Shown here piece by piece: positions 11,309 to 23,049 of a DNA stretch of 64,000 nt (position 1 is its first letter; every line of letters begins with the position of its first letter). Source of the DNA: Owenia fusiformis (lineage: Eukaryota > Annelida > Polychaeta > Sabellida > Oweniidae). A model generated the notes under the pieces. That model was not told the origin of the DNA, searched no databases, and saw only the letters and a program-made list of their open reading frames with translations. The translations under genes were made by a program, and so were the position numbers. The stretch lies in NCBI GenBank assembly GCA_903813345.2, contig CAIIXF020000010.1, positions 11,659,181 to 11,723,180 of the forward strand, in the 5' to 3' direction.

Positions 11309-13284
11309 TCAATACAACACCGGGTCCGTACAGACGTATCCACATCCATTCGAGCAGCACTTTTTGCTGCCTTGACATTCACCATCACTTTGACATCGAA
11401 CTTCACATGTTCCAATAGTGCCAGGGGGCAATGTTGGACAAGACGCAGATTCAACTGAAACAAAATCAACAGCATCTTCGTGATCTCCGGTTTTCCTCGA
11501 ACGCAGAGGTTTATTCATATCGCCACTTAGATATGACAATAAATTTGACTATGGTCTGTGGTCTTCAAACACCTCAAATCTATTGATCGTGTTTCGGTCT
11601 GAACACCAACGTCGATGAAAACACATACCGTCCATTAGGGATTCTCATAATTAAAGCCCATCTTTTAATTTAGTTTCTTTCAGTGAGGACCAAGCGTTGA
11701 AAAATATTTTGACTTTGAATATTCCATATGATTAGATTTAACTTAACTATTTGTATGGTGTTTTAGAATACCTTGTTCTGAAATATATTTATTAGGTCCT
11801 TTAGCTTAACGCTCATCAGAATGTAAATCATAAAATAAATCATAACAAGTACAGAAATGGACGTTCAATATCAATTATGAGTTTGAAGAAAGTCTCTGCT
11901 TGATCATCCTATAAACTTAAATGTTTGATGAAAGAAATATAAAATAAAATGTACCTGGAACCTCTTCTTCAGTTGCATCGATATCAAATGGTTCCATCAA
12001 GATTTCAAAGTCCGGTTCTATATCTTCATCTACAAAATATCATATGTCAATACCAATAGGCCTAGCATTTCCTTCCGTTATATTCATCTTACTGTTTTTG
12101 TGTTTACCCTTTCCATTGTTGTTTTTCTATAAACCATTAAAACTATGGAGGGATGTGTTCTCTTTGGGGAGTGGGTGTGTGTGGATGAAAATGCAAAAAA
12201 TACAACGTACAATACTAAAAAATAACTTTAAAATAAGAAACGTCATAGGTCCGGGTTCATGTACAAACATCGAATCTGAGTTTCCCACGACTGTTGATAT
12301 ATGTTGCCGGGGCTATATATAGGAAACATCTTACCAGTCGGATCTTGGAGTGCGGGATCCATACAGGCGTATCCACATCCATTCGAGCAGCACATTTTGC
12401 TGCCTCGACATTCACTATCACTTTGGCATCGAACGTCACATGTACCAATGGTACCAGGGGGTAATGTTGGACAAGACCCAGATTCCGCTGAATACGAAAT
12501 AAAATCAGCAACATTTTTGTAACACATACATATCATTTGCCCCTTATGTAAAGAGGGACTCGCATACTGCACGTTGACATCAAATTCCAAATAATTGCAA
12601 TTTGTATAGTTTCTAAATAGCTGGATAACACGCGGACATATTAGATGTCACCCTTGTTTGGCTTTGGTTTTCTTTTGCCAGACCTCCATTAATATTCGCT
12701 TCAATGCTAGAAACTTGCAATAGTCACTTAACTTCATGATTTATCAAAAAGTGTTGGTTGAATCTGTCTGAAACTCGAATGGCATACTACTGGATGACCC
12801 TGTCAATGAACATATTGTGATTAAACATGAAAATGTTGGTTGCCATACGAATAAGCCAAGGTTTTAATGAATTTTAGCATTTAGTAGGGCCAAATGTCAT
12901 GGGAAATGATTCAAATGACATAACCGTATAAAGCTATTATTGGAGAAAACTTGTCAATGAATTCAAATATGCTATCAAAAATAAAGAAAAGGTGTAAGTC
13001 ATTAGAGGTAAAACGTGCAAATCTCTTAAAATCACATGAAAACGAGAATTAGCGAGATTTCAAAGCTATCTAGAAACTCCGATCGTGGTTTATGGCTTGT
13101 ACTAAAAAAGCGCACAACTCCTTCTTTTATCCAATGGCCCCAAGGCTGCGTTTGCGTTTGTAGCATTTGATTGGTTCAAATAAGAGTTTTGAGATCGTTG
13201 ATATAGTGAGGTCGAGCTTTAGTTGTTTTAATTACCTTCAGCGACAAACCCAATAATCGCAATGACCAACAGTAACTTCATCAT
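11309..13284 (-). CDS. Secreted protein with two WAP (four-disulfide core) domains
   Basis: Coding exons on the minus strand: 13284-13236 (signal peptide MMKLLLVIAIIGFVAE), 12487-12335 (WAP 1), 12029-11955 (acidic linker, EDIEPDFEILMEP), 11454-11309 (WAP 2, TGA at 11311-11309). Every intron is phase 1 with GT/AG borders; total 140 residues. Each WAP domain has all eight cysteines in the family order (SCP..GTC..RC..EC..KCC or MCC..NGCG..C), with proline after the first. The two domains are nearly identical, pointing to a recent internal exon duplication. WAP proteins are usually secreted protease inhibitors or antimicrobial proteins, and some occur in mollusc shell matrix; which applies here is unknown. 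A non-coding first exon and TATA box probably lie at 16339-16387. A GATAAA variant poly-A signal sits at 11223-11218. Confidence 0.85.
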
Positions 13285-14205
13285 TATGATCTGAAACAAA
13301 TTATACATTCAAATTATTTTTATATATACATAGTTTATGGTTATGTATTTCATGAGCTTTTAATTTTTGAAATGTGAACCCCCATGTTTGTTTTAAAAAG
13401 TGACCCCCTCCTTGGTAAAAGCTGGCTACGAGCCTGCTATAATGTGTATTGTATGCAAGGGGTAGATAGGATCAACGGAAAGATATGACTCGTAGTCTCG
13501 TACACGGACTTTTTCCAATTATGTGCATGGTAAAACACGCGATCGAGTACGACTCTACACGAGGGATGTCCCCACGAGCTGAGTAGTTTAAGATACTACT
13601 GAAACATGAACGTAGGCAGCTTGCATTCAGGGGGGTGCGGGGTGTCTGGAGTCCTTGGGTTCGGAGGATTGTGAAATACAACATCGATGTCATAAAGCCA
13701 ATGAATTCAAACCTAAATGCCATTTAGTAAATGGGTTATTGTGAAATTCTTTTGGAACACTCGGTGCATGTGAACATAACAAAAGGCAGTCATTGATATT
13801 ATACTAAAGTATATTTTACTTATCAAGAGTCGTTTCGATTTCTAAAGTGCATTCAGTTGTTCATATATATAATTTTTTCTGATATCAAAAAACATAGGGA
13901 AAAAAACATAGGGAAATTAATAAGCCTTTTTATTCTCACTTTTCAACACTACGCATTGGTGTTTTGGCGTACGTTGTTCCTACGCCACTGATTATACTAA
14001 AGTATATTTTACTTAGGAAATAGTCGTTTCGATTGGTAAAATGCATTCATCAGTTCATATAGTTATAATGTTTAAAGTTTTTCTGATTTCAAAAAGCATC
14101 AAGAATGAATAGTTTTCCACGCAACAATTCCGATGAAAATGACATCACACACTTGAAATATAAAATGTACAAATGAATTTAGACGTATGTAGTGAAATCT
14201 GTAAA

Positions 14206-16195
14206 GTGGAACCTCTCTAAAAGTGAAACACGTCTGTGAGTGGAACACTTTTCAGAGTCCTATAAGTGCAGAGCTGTCAAGTGTCCCGCGAATGGCGGGA
14301 TCATCCCGCGAATTCGATCAAAATTAGGCTAATTCGCGTGTCCCGCAATGTCCCGCGAAGTCCCGCAAATGTGGCTTTCGACCTCCGCGAATTTCCAAAT
14401 TGTTGCAATCCCCTATATGGTGATTATCTTATCTTATATAAGAAGCTAAGTTTTTGCACTTTTGAGGAGTAAAGTTTACCTAATTTTAAGTACCTAGCAT
14501 GCTGTTGTTTGGTATCAAAATAAAGAGGAAGGGTTCAACTTTCATTTTAATTACGACAATAGGGATGTAGGTCACAAATAGTTCCAACGTTGGCCTTTTT
14601 ACTATCCGTGTGGCCTTCATCTCAGAACTGAGCAAATGTTAGCAAACGCGAGTTACAATAAATGGACGCTGATATCTAGAAAGGGTTTGTAGAAAAAACC
14701 GGGTACCGGGTAGTAAATCCTCCATGCTGGGTTCAAACTTGGTACCCGGTACCCGGTCAAAAAACGGGTACCCAAAAAATGAAAAATACGAATATACGAG
14801 TATAACATAATTAGATTATCAGAAAACGTGTAAGATTTGTTTTGAATTTACAAAAATGTATGTAACATCCTTCAAAATTGAGCTAGAAGCTTCAAATAAA
14901 AAGCATATTTTAAGGCTCTTTTCTTCCTCTATCGTCATGACCATATTTTCATTGGTTATGTTCACGTACCAACATACGAACTCATTGAAAATAGAGTAAA
15001 ATTGATTTGTCTTGTTATTCAAATCGTCTTACAATGTCATTGGCGTAGCCAGGAGAGGGTGTGATGGTGCGATCGCACCCCCTCCCCCTTCATTACCAAT
15101 GAAAATATGACCATGATGATAGAGGAAGAAAAGAGGCTTAAAATGCTTTTTATTTGAAGCTTCTAGCTCAATTTTGAAGGAAGTTACATTTTTGTAAATT
15201 CAAAACAAATCTTACACGTTTTCGAATGATCTAATTATGTTGTATATTCGTATATTTCGTTTTTTGGGTACCCGGTTTTTCGACCGGGTACCAAGTTTGT
15301 CTACGTAAATTTTATTTTTATTATTAATTGCATTACACTTACATGTACATATTTATATTTACATTTACATGTACATAAATAAGAATGAAGGAATAAAAAA
15401 AAAAAAAAGTTTGAACCCAGCATGGAGGATTTACTACCCGGTACCCGGTTTTTTCTACAAACCCTATCTAGAAAAGTAACCTCATTCCCTATAATTTGAT
15501 GTAGATTAATCGAACCCCTATATCATGCCTACAGTATGGTAGTAGTTGGTCACGACGCCAGAAGCAGAGAAGTGCAAAGTATTGTTCCAAATTTTTGAAT
15601 TTCGTGTTAGATTACGATACTCACACCTCAAGCATGTTTTTTGTTTTTGATAAATTACAATAAAGTTTAATAATATTTCTATGCGTATTTTGTGAAATTA
15701 TGTTGACGTTTATTTAAGTTACAATGTAACGGTGCATTATATTTGATTAATCAGTATCTGAAAGTTTGATTCAAGTACTTTTACACGCTTTTACATTAGT
15801 CCAAATTACGCAAATCCCTTGAATGTCCCGGGACATCCTGCAAATTTAGGTGGATGTCCCGCGAAATCCCGCAAATTTAGGGCACTTTTTCTGTAAATCT
15901 GTCCCTCTATGAAGTTTTTGCTGGTAAACCTGTTAACTGTCCCGCAATTAGGGTGTTTGTCCCTCGAATGGTCCCGCGAAATCACGCGAATTTGATAAAA
16001 AAAATTGGCCTATAAGCGCAATCACGCAAATCCCTTAAATGTCCCGCGAAATCCCGCGAATTTAGTGGATGTCCCGCAAAATCCCGCGAATTTTGGGCAC
16101 TGGGTCTAAAAAATCTGTCCCGCGAGAAAATCTTTGGGGGTTGACAGTACTGTAAGTGGACTACCTCCGAAGAGGAACACTTATACTGTATTTCT
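14206..16195. repeat. Composite element with CCCGCGAA-rich arrays and pogo-like ends
   Basis: Both sides of the foldback element carry short arrays of TCCCGCGAAATCCCGC words (14285-14370 and 15825-16130). Beyond them lie AAGTGGAACCTCTCTAAAAG (left) and a poorer inverted counterpart with GAGGAACACTTATACTGTA (right), which look like Tigger/pogo-type terminal repeats. I read this as an older DNA transposon or satellite-like unit into which the foldback element inserted. Boundaries are approximate. Confidence 0.4.
14683..15464. mobile_element. 782-bp foldback element with 10-bp target site duplication
   Basis: Left end GGGTTTGTAGAAAAAACCGG is mirrored by the right end (CCGGTTTTTTCTACAAACCC). The arms extend inward as a long inverted repeat, with an insertion of about 100 bp of T-rich DNA in the right arm. 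The direct repeat TATCTAGAAA flanks it exactly (14673-14682 and 15465-15474). A 9-10 bp duplication is typical of Mutator-like (MULE) elements, so this is probably a non-autonomous MULE-type foldback. Its centre holds one copy of the GGCGTAGCCAG...GTGCGATCGC repeat. Confidence 0.8.
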
Positions 16196-16338
16196 ATTTT
16201 ATTCATATGCGTAAACATAGTTCAAAAAGGTTTTTCATAAGCTGTAATAAAAATAATACTCCAGAAAAATCATTCTTAGCCCACTGCTTAGCCCTTGTAC
16301 TTTTGCTTTAATTATTGAAATTGGACGAAGAACCTTAC

Positions 16339-16387
16339 CTTGTTGTTGCAACACTAACGTACAGACACAAGTTTAGGAGATTTTATA
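16339..16387 (-). promoter_or_regulatory. Likely TATA promoter and non-coding first exon of the WAP gene
   Basis: On the minus strand a TATAAAAT box (16387-16380) is followed about 40 nt later by a strong donor (CAACAACAAG then GTAAGG, exon end 16339). The signal-peptide exon of the WAP gene begins with an acceptor at 13290, six bases before its ATG, so it needs an upstream non-coding exon. The same arrangement is seen in the two vWA genes of this window. The link across 3 kb is inference. Confidence 0.5.
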
Positions 16388-16530
16388 GCAAAATCTTTCT
16401 ACGTCGTGTATCATTCCGTTCGAACTCTGATTGAAGTCTGGTGACCTAGGGAGTAGAGATATAAGTTTGAAAATGGTGGTTATATAACGGGTGGCATGGT
16501 TCTCAGTATGTTTGAAACAAAACTTTTTTA

Positions 16531-17970
16531 TCGCACTTTGAAAAAGTGCTATATTGTTGTCGTCTTGTGCTGTTGGGCGGGCGGGCGTGCGGGCGGGCGG
16601 GCGGGTCATAAACCAAATCTTGTCATCAAATTTCCAGGATAACTGCTTACCTGTTCAACTTGAAATTTTTACAGATGCAAGAGCAGACTAGTACCAAGAT
16701 CTGATTAGGTTAAGGGCATGCTGGGTAAACTACGTGGCGGCCATTTTGAATTTTTCAACAAATCTTGTCATCAAAATTCCAGGAAAACCACTCATCCGTT
16801 CAACTTGAAATTTTTACAGATGCAAGAGCAGACTATTGCCAAGATCTGATTAGGTTTTGGGTATGCTGGCTGAATTACATGGTGGCCATTTTGAATTTTT
16901 CAATTTGGCGGCCATTTTGAATTTTTCAACTTGCTCCAAATTGACCAATTTTTTTTTAAAAAAACATCTACAAGTTCTCAGAAGTTCAAATCTGACCTTA
17001 GATTTCAGATTTGACCTTTCATTCACCTTCAGTGACCTTGAAAAGGTCAAAAAAGTTGATTTTCTAAATTGATATTTTGGATTTAAATTTAGGTCAGCTT
17101 AATTACAAAACACCTACTGAGGTCTGAAAAAGTGAAATTTTCAAGGTCGAAGGTCAAGGTCATTAAACTAGGCCACAAATGATGTTATCCAAGTTTCTCA
17201 GAGTTTGAGACTACAAATCAATCTTGTCATCAAAATTCCAAGAAAACGGCTAACCTGTTCAACTTGAAATTTTTACACATGCAATAGCAGACTAGTGCCA
17301 AGATCTGATTAGGTTAAGGGCATGCTGGGTAAACTACGTGGCGGCCATTTTGAATTTTTCAACAAATCTTGTCATCAAAATTCCAGGAAAACCACTTATC
17401 CGTTCAACTTGAAATTTTTACATATGCAAGAGCAGACTATTGCTAAGATCTGATTAGGTTTTGGGTATGCTGGCTGAATTACATGGTGGCCATTTTGAAT
17501 TTTTAAATTTGGCGGCCATTTTGAATTTTTCAACTTGCTCCAAATTGACCAATTTTTTTTTAAAAAAACATCTACAAGTTCTCAGAAGTTCAAATCTGAC
17601 CTTAGATTTCAGATTTGACCTTTCGTTGACCTTCAGTGACCTTGAAAACGTCAAAAAAGTTGATTTTCTAAATTGATATTTTGGATTTAAATTCAGGTCA
17701 GCTTAATTACAAAACACCTACTGAGGTCTGAAAAAGTGACATTTTCAAGATCGAAGGTCATCAAATTAGGTCACAAACAATGTTATCTAAATTTTCCCAA
17801 AGTTCAAGACTACAAATAAATTCTTGTCATCAAAATTGCAGGAAAACCGCTAACCTTGTCAACTTGAAATGTTTACAGATGCAAGAGCAGACTAGTGCCA
17901 AGGTCTGATTAGGTTTTGGCCATGCTGGGTAAATTGCATGGTGGCCAGTTTGCTCTTCAAAGTGCGATAT
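16531..17970. repeat. 604-bp tandem repeat, two full units plus a partial
   Basis: Units start near 16616, 17220 and 17820 (the last is partial, to about 17955). Within each unit the first ~145 bp (AATCTTGTCATCAAAATTCC...GGCGGCCATTTTGAATTTTT) is itself repeated, followed by GACCTT/AAGGTCA-rich sequence. The array is bracketed by TCGCACTTTGAAA (16531) and its inverted copy TTCAAAGTGCGA (17956), suggesting terminal repeats of a larger element. Open frames near 16857 and 17461 are repeat-derived. Confidence 0.8.
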
Positions 17971-18237
17971 TTATCACTGTGTGTCTTGTTTTAATAATTA
18001 TTTGGTAAATCGCTTGTCAACTTGACATGATTGTCATTGCTGGGTTGGGCTGACATGGCCGATCACAAACTGACACACAAAAGGTATAGTCCAGCCAATG
18101 GCGTAAGCTACTCAATGAATCAACGGATTGCCTTATTTTGCCATAGTCCTGGTATGAACTATGAAATTCCTAGGACGACTAATAAAAGAGCTGCTAACAC
18201 AATGTAGCGCAGCATTACACATGTCCCGTTTTGTTTT

Positions 18238-18580
18238 TATGTCACCACCAAAAAGTGGTGACATATTGTTATGGTCTTCGCTTTTTTTGTGGCGAAGATC
18301 GGCGGTTGATGGTTGGCGATCGGCGGAGGGCGTCCGTAACAAATTATTAAAACTTCCAATAACTTAACAAATACTGTTTAGACAGATTTCAAGCTTTTTG
18401 AAAACCTTTATTTTGACCTTCATTGACATTTTCAAGGTCAAGAAAGGTATTTTTCAAATTGCTTCAAATTGCCCAATTTTTTCAAAATCATCTACAAGTT
18501 CTCAGAAATTCAAATCTGACTTAGGATCGAACTAATAATTTTGTGAGTAACTACTGTAGGTGGTGACATTTTGTCATGTT
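18238..18580. repeat. Dispersed GTGACATATTG-type element
   Basis: Starts with the inverted pair TGTCACCACC / GGTGGTGACA (ATGTCACCACCAAAAAGTGG) and ends with GGTGGTGACATTTTGTCATG followed by TTAATGCCTTGTTTATTATGG. A related 3' end occurs at 60538-60578. It includes AAGGTCA-rich sequence shared with the 604-bp array. No coding potential. Confidence 0.55.
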
Positions 18581-19299
18581 AATGCCTTGTTTATTATGGT
18601 CGTTCATTATTCTTAGGGCCTCTGGGCTGAATTATGCGTATCATTAGCAGGGGTAAAATATATTATTTAAACACTTAATCCCCTTTCTACATTTTGGCGT
18701 ATATAATGCATAATGCTACAGAAAATTAGATGAAGTAAATTTTGAATGTATGTTTTAGGTTTCTCAGCTATAAATCTGAGGTTATTTTTTAAAATATACA
18801 AACAAATTACTTAATCAGTACATCATCAACATTTTGAATAGTTGCTTCAATATTGGAGATGTAAACGCATCAATGCATCGTTTTTATTTTAGTTGGCATA
18901 TTCTAAAATTGTGGTCGTTTCTTTTTTAGATGTGGACTGTGATCGCCAAGGGTCAACTATCAATAAAGGAGGACTTATTCCCATTCTTTTTGACTGTGGC
19001 TACGGCTAATAACTATACTCCTCAAAAAAAGTTAAGGACCACTTTTTACTTTTTGTATAACTTTTTCAAATGACATTGTTTACAGCTAAAAGTGCTATTA
19101 TATAACTGCACTGAGTGCCCTCAATCACACTCAAATCAACTGCATACATGATCAGTTTCAGTTATTGCATAATATGTTCTGGTTCATTACACATCCTGAA
19201 TTGTTGGTTTTAGGGGCATGAACTGACCTCATGGAGTGTAACAAAAGGTGGGTCAAATGCATTTTCTTGCATAACTTACACTACTGCTTACATTACTTA

Positions 19300-19439
19300 T
19301 GCCTTGGTCACATAGGCTCCGATTTTCACTACGGCGCCCGGCCGATTGAGTATTTTGTTCAAAATTGAATACAATATTGAACAAAACACTCAATCGGCCG
19401 GGCGCTGGCCGAAGGATCGGAGCATATGTGACCCAGGCA
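19300..19439. mobile_element. 140-bp palindromic MITE (TGCCTTGGTCACAT...) with TTA duplication
   Basis: Inserted upstream of the transposase ATG. Ends TGCCTTGGTCACAT and ATGTGACCCAGGCA, with a long GC-rich inner palindrome (CGCCCGGCCGATTGAGT / ACTCAATCGGCCGGGCG). TTA flanks both sides (19297-19299, 19440-19442), fitting a PIF/Harbinger-type 3-bp TWA duplication. A near-identical copy is at 41011-41150 and a shorter one at 40885-40985. Confidence 0.8.
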
Positions 19440-19463
19440 TTACAATCAGACAACATTTTGACA

Positions 19464-20492
19464 ATGCCAAGACGTCGCTTGAATGCAACTGAGGTTGCTA
19501 GAGCACTAGGGATGCTGGAAGCTGGCTTTAGCCAGCGAAGGGTAGGTGAAGTGATGGGTGTATCCCATAGTGTCATAAATCGAGCAAGCCAACGGCACAG
19601 GGAGACAGGGCAATACACAGAGAGGCCCCGCAGTGGCCGACCATCTGCAACAACCCCCAGAAATGACCGCTATTTGATGAATCTCAGCCTCCGCAACCGC
19701 TTTAGTAGTGCCCGTCGACTCAATAATGCCTTTGCTGATGCTACTGGAGTCATTGTTTCCACTCAAACCATCCGTAACAGACTTCATAGAGCCAATATGC
19801 ATGCCCGAAGGCCTGTAACGCATGTCCCACTGACCCCTGCCCACAGAAGAATCCGTCTCAACTGGGCCCGTGAGCATGTCAGATGGACCCGACTGCAGTG
19901 GGGCCATGTTCTGTTCACCGATGAGAGCAGGTTCACTCTTGATCACAATGATGGACGTGTTAGAGTCTATAGAAGACAAGGAGAGAGATATGCTGATGCT
20001 TGTGTCACAGAACATGACCGCTATGGGGGAGGCAGCATCATGGTGTGGGGAGGCATTTCCTATGATAACCGTACTCGGCTGTATGTGGTTCCCGGGGGAT
20101 CAATGACAGGCGTACGATACAGGGATGAGGTCATTGATCCCATTGTGTTACCCTTTGCAGAAAATGCTGGGGAAAACTTTGTTTTTATGGATGACAATGC
20201 CCGCCCCCACCGAGCTAGGGTGGTGACCGAGTACCTAGAGGACCATGGGATCGACCACATGGACTGGCCTGCAAGATCACCAGACTTAAATCCGATTGAG
20301 CATACCTGGGACATGTTGGGGAGGAGTATTGAAGAGCTTGAAGTTCAACCAGTTGGGATACAGCAGCTAGCAATTGCTCTAGAGGCTGCATGGGACGCTA
20401 TGGACGTAAGAGATGTCAATGACCTCATAAACTCGATGAGACGGCGATGTCAAGCTGTTATTGCAGCTAGAGGTGGCCATACTCGATATTGA
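19464..20492 (+). CDS. Tc1-family transposase, uninterrupted, DD34E
   Basis: Cuts and re-joins the element at TA sites. I chose ATG 19464 (MPRRRLNATEVARALG) because the in-frame ATG at 19365 lies inside the inserted MITE. That gives 342 residues, the usual Tc1 length. The N-terminus has paired helix-turn-helix DNA-binding regions (about residues 1-110, with GRPSATTPRND between them). The catalytic residues are visible: D in FTDESRF, D in MDDNARPH and E in SPDLNPIEHTWD, with 34 residues between the second D and E. WGGISY precedes the second D as in other Tc1 proteins. No stop or frameshift, so it may be active or only recently silenced. Confidence 0.92.
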   Translation: MPRRRLNATEVARALGMLEAGFSQRRVGEVMGVSHSVINRASQRHRETGQYTERPRSGRPSATTPRNDRYLMNLSLRNRFSSARRLNNAFADATGVIVSTQTIRNRLHRANMHARRPVTHVPLTPAHRRIRLNWAREHVRWTRLQWGHVLFTDESRFTLDHNDGRVRVYRRQGERYADACVTEHDRYGGGSIMVWGGISYDNRTRLYVVPGGSMTGVRYRDEVIDPIVLPFAENAGENFVFMDDNARPHRARVVTEYLEDHGIDHMDWPARSPDLNPIEHTWDMLGRSIEELEVQPVGIQQLAIALEAAWDAMDVRDVNDLINSMRRRCQAVIAARGGHTRY

Positions 20493-20759
20493 GACTGATT
20501 TAAAGACATTCAAACCAAAATCTTGAAAAAAATGTGTTTTGACTTTTGATCCTGTATGTCCATTTTGAGATCCGTCCAAGTGCTCACCCAAAAAATGGCA
20601 TCAAATGAAGTGAAAAATGTTTCATTTCTGTTTTACAATAAGAACACAATCTAGACAAATAAAACGTGAAAGAATAGCACCTCATTATCTACATTGAAAA
20701 AAGTTATGTGAAAATAAAAAAGTGGTCCTTAACTTTTTTTGAATATTCATTCAACAATA

Positions 20760-23040
20760 ACATTGACCATGACTTGTTAATAAGACATATGTATGATTCT
20801 CATTAACAAGTGTTTGGAACTAAATTAGCTTGAGCAATTAAACCACTTCTAAACCACTATATCACACCCAGACCTCTAGTTGTTTTAAAACCACTATGTC
20901 GCATATGCCTCGATCTAGTTCTTTGCAGCCTAGAGCACTTAGAACAACTTGAAGGTCATATACTATATGTATCAAAATATAAGTAAAAAGCTGAAAGGGA
21001 AACAAAAATGAGTGTACATTCCATGAGTACGCAGCCTATTTTATACCTATGTAGTATCATGTAATAAATTGAGTCATCGTGTAAGGGTGTGTTTGATGGT
21101 ATAATTTAGTCATATAGGCCTATATATAACATTGTGGGTTTTCGTCATGATTGTCTCATGTTCTTTTTTTCCATTTCTGATAAAATGCAAATATACTTGT
21201 ACGTCTCTATTTCTAATTTGAGTACTTTCGTGATTTCATAGATGCATGCAGTGTCGTGATCGAGATGATTATAAATATTTAACATTGGTTTTATTTTTCT
21301 CATTTACAAGAGTTATTTTATTTGTAAAGTATCATTTAATTGCTCGTCTTCAAATGAGAGAGTTTACTGCTTTATTGTTTCCTTGAAGATGTTGCTGTTT
21401 ATATTGTGGATATTAATTTAGATAAAATGACCCTTCAGACCTTATTTTGATGAAAAACAATTGCGAAATCAGAAAATACTGCCAGACAGTATAAAACAAG
21501 CCATTAACATGATAAAGTCAATTTGAGGCAAGTTGAAAAAAAAAGATTTCGACCTTTTGTACCTTGAGATGGTCATTAAAGGGCAAGTCTTCAATCTAAA
21601 AATCACATTTTAACTTCTGAGAACTTGTAGATGATTTTGAAAAATTGGTCAATTTGTAGCAAGTTTAAAAAGACCTTTTTGACCTGTTTTGGACCTTGAA
21701 AAGGTCATTGAAGTTCAAATCTCAAATTTCAGATTTGAACTTCTGAGCACTTGTGGATGATTTTTTAATTTAATTCTCCTTTTAATCCTTTTATCCGTTT
21801 AATAATCAAGAGGATGTATACATTCTATAAATGAGGTAATGTCACATATTGAGAACGTCATGCACCTGTAAAACATATACATCATTATTAGATGCCATTT
21901 ATATTGGTCTCTAATTCATAAACCTTGTTGGAAGGGAAGCCATAGCGCCAACCGACAATAATGCTTTTAGTAGCTTAGACGACCATTTCATCTCTGGGAA
22001 AGATTTATACTCAAAATACTTGAGTGCTAATGAGTGTAAATATCAGTTAATCTCTTTGAACAATGTGTCTTTTATAATAAGTACATCTAAATTACTTTAA
22101 GTTGTCCCTCTATATCACGTAGATGATGTATTTTGATTTTGTGCGCTCTTTAAACGTTACTGACCTTTAAGAATGGGACAGATGCGGGGTACAATATGTA
22201 GGTCTAACAATGAGTGCAATGTTCCGTTTGAAGTATTGATTGAACAGTATTTATAGTTACGTTAGATTATGTAAGTGGAGATTCTTTATTAGAGTGTAGA
22301 AAATTTGAATTGTTCATATCTAAGTAGGCTAGAGTGAAACCTTTAATGATAGGAGCTTTGAAAAATGTCCGAAACAAAAATAGCGGTAATTAACAAAGAA
22401 ATGCATCGCTTTCCAAATCAGTTTTTTCATTTCTTAGGAATGAATTCAAATTTCCAAGGCTCTTATCATTTAATTAGGCACATATTCTGAAAAAATCAAA
22501 AGATTAGATGTATTGTGACCTTTCTGATAGTACAACTTTTAGCTATTTTCAGTCATATTTTCAGAGGGCTGAATATGCTATTTCATCATGTTTAGAGTTA
22601 TTTTGACCTTGCCAATCGTGATTCTGGTTAATGTAAATGATATGTGATAGTAAAACAGACTATAAAGGAAAAAAACAGAACTATGTTATCTTAGTTTAAA
22701 AAAATCAAAAACCCAGCATGTTTTTTGGAATTGTCACTTCCTCCTTTGTTCTGTTAACGACCATGGTACCTTAACAGTGCAACATAACAGTCGCTAATAG
22801 AAAATAGATCGTTTTTATACTGAGAGCACATCAAAACATTGATGTGGGATAATTAACTTGACGTCACTTCAAAATCACGAGGGAATTTAAATATCGCACA
22901 TAGCAGCCTAGTACTGTAAAAAACTCATCAACATAGTAATACTACAAATTCTCGGGGCTTTTTAGCTCATTTCATTTGTACTTGTGCCCATGGTATTGTA
23001 ATATAAAGAACATAAAATCACAAAAGGTTCTGCATGTCAC
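20760..23040. other. 2.3 kb without a recognisable gene
   Basis: No splice-bounded coding exon found. A segment at about 21540-21780 holds AAGGTCA/TGACCTT-rich sequence shared, inverted, with the arrays at 16.6-18.5 kb. The rest is AT-rich unique-looking sequence. Confidence 0.5.
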
Positions 23041-23049
23041 TTATTGCTA

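Larger units (their letters stand above)
19016..20745 (+). mobile_element. Tc1-type DNA transposon, apparently full length
   Basis: Inverted ends CTCAAAAAAAGTTAAGGACC (left, from 19021) and GGTCCTTAACTTTTTTTGAA (right, to 20743) surround one transposase gene. TA dinucleotides lie next to the ends (19016-19017 and 20744-20745), as expected for Tc1/mariner. A palindromic MITE sits in the leader at 19300-19439. The length of about 1.7 kb is normal for Tc1 once the MITE is included. Confidence 0.8.

Noticed and set aside
11233-11475. Alternative minus-strand frame over WAP exon 2
   Set aside because: Out of frame with the eight-cysteine pattern.
19506-20015. 169-codon antisense open frame over the transposase
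   Set aside because: Serine-rich shadow of the Tc1 transposase frame; no independent support.
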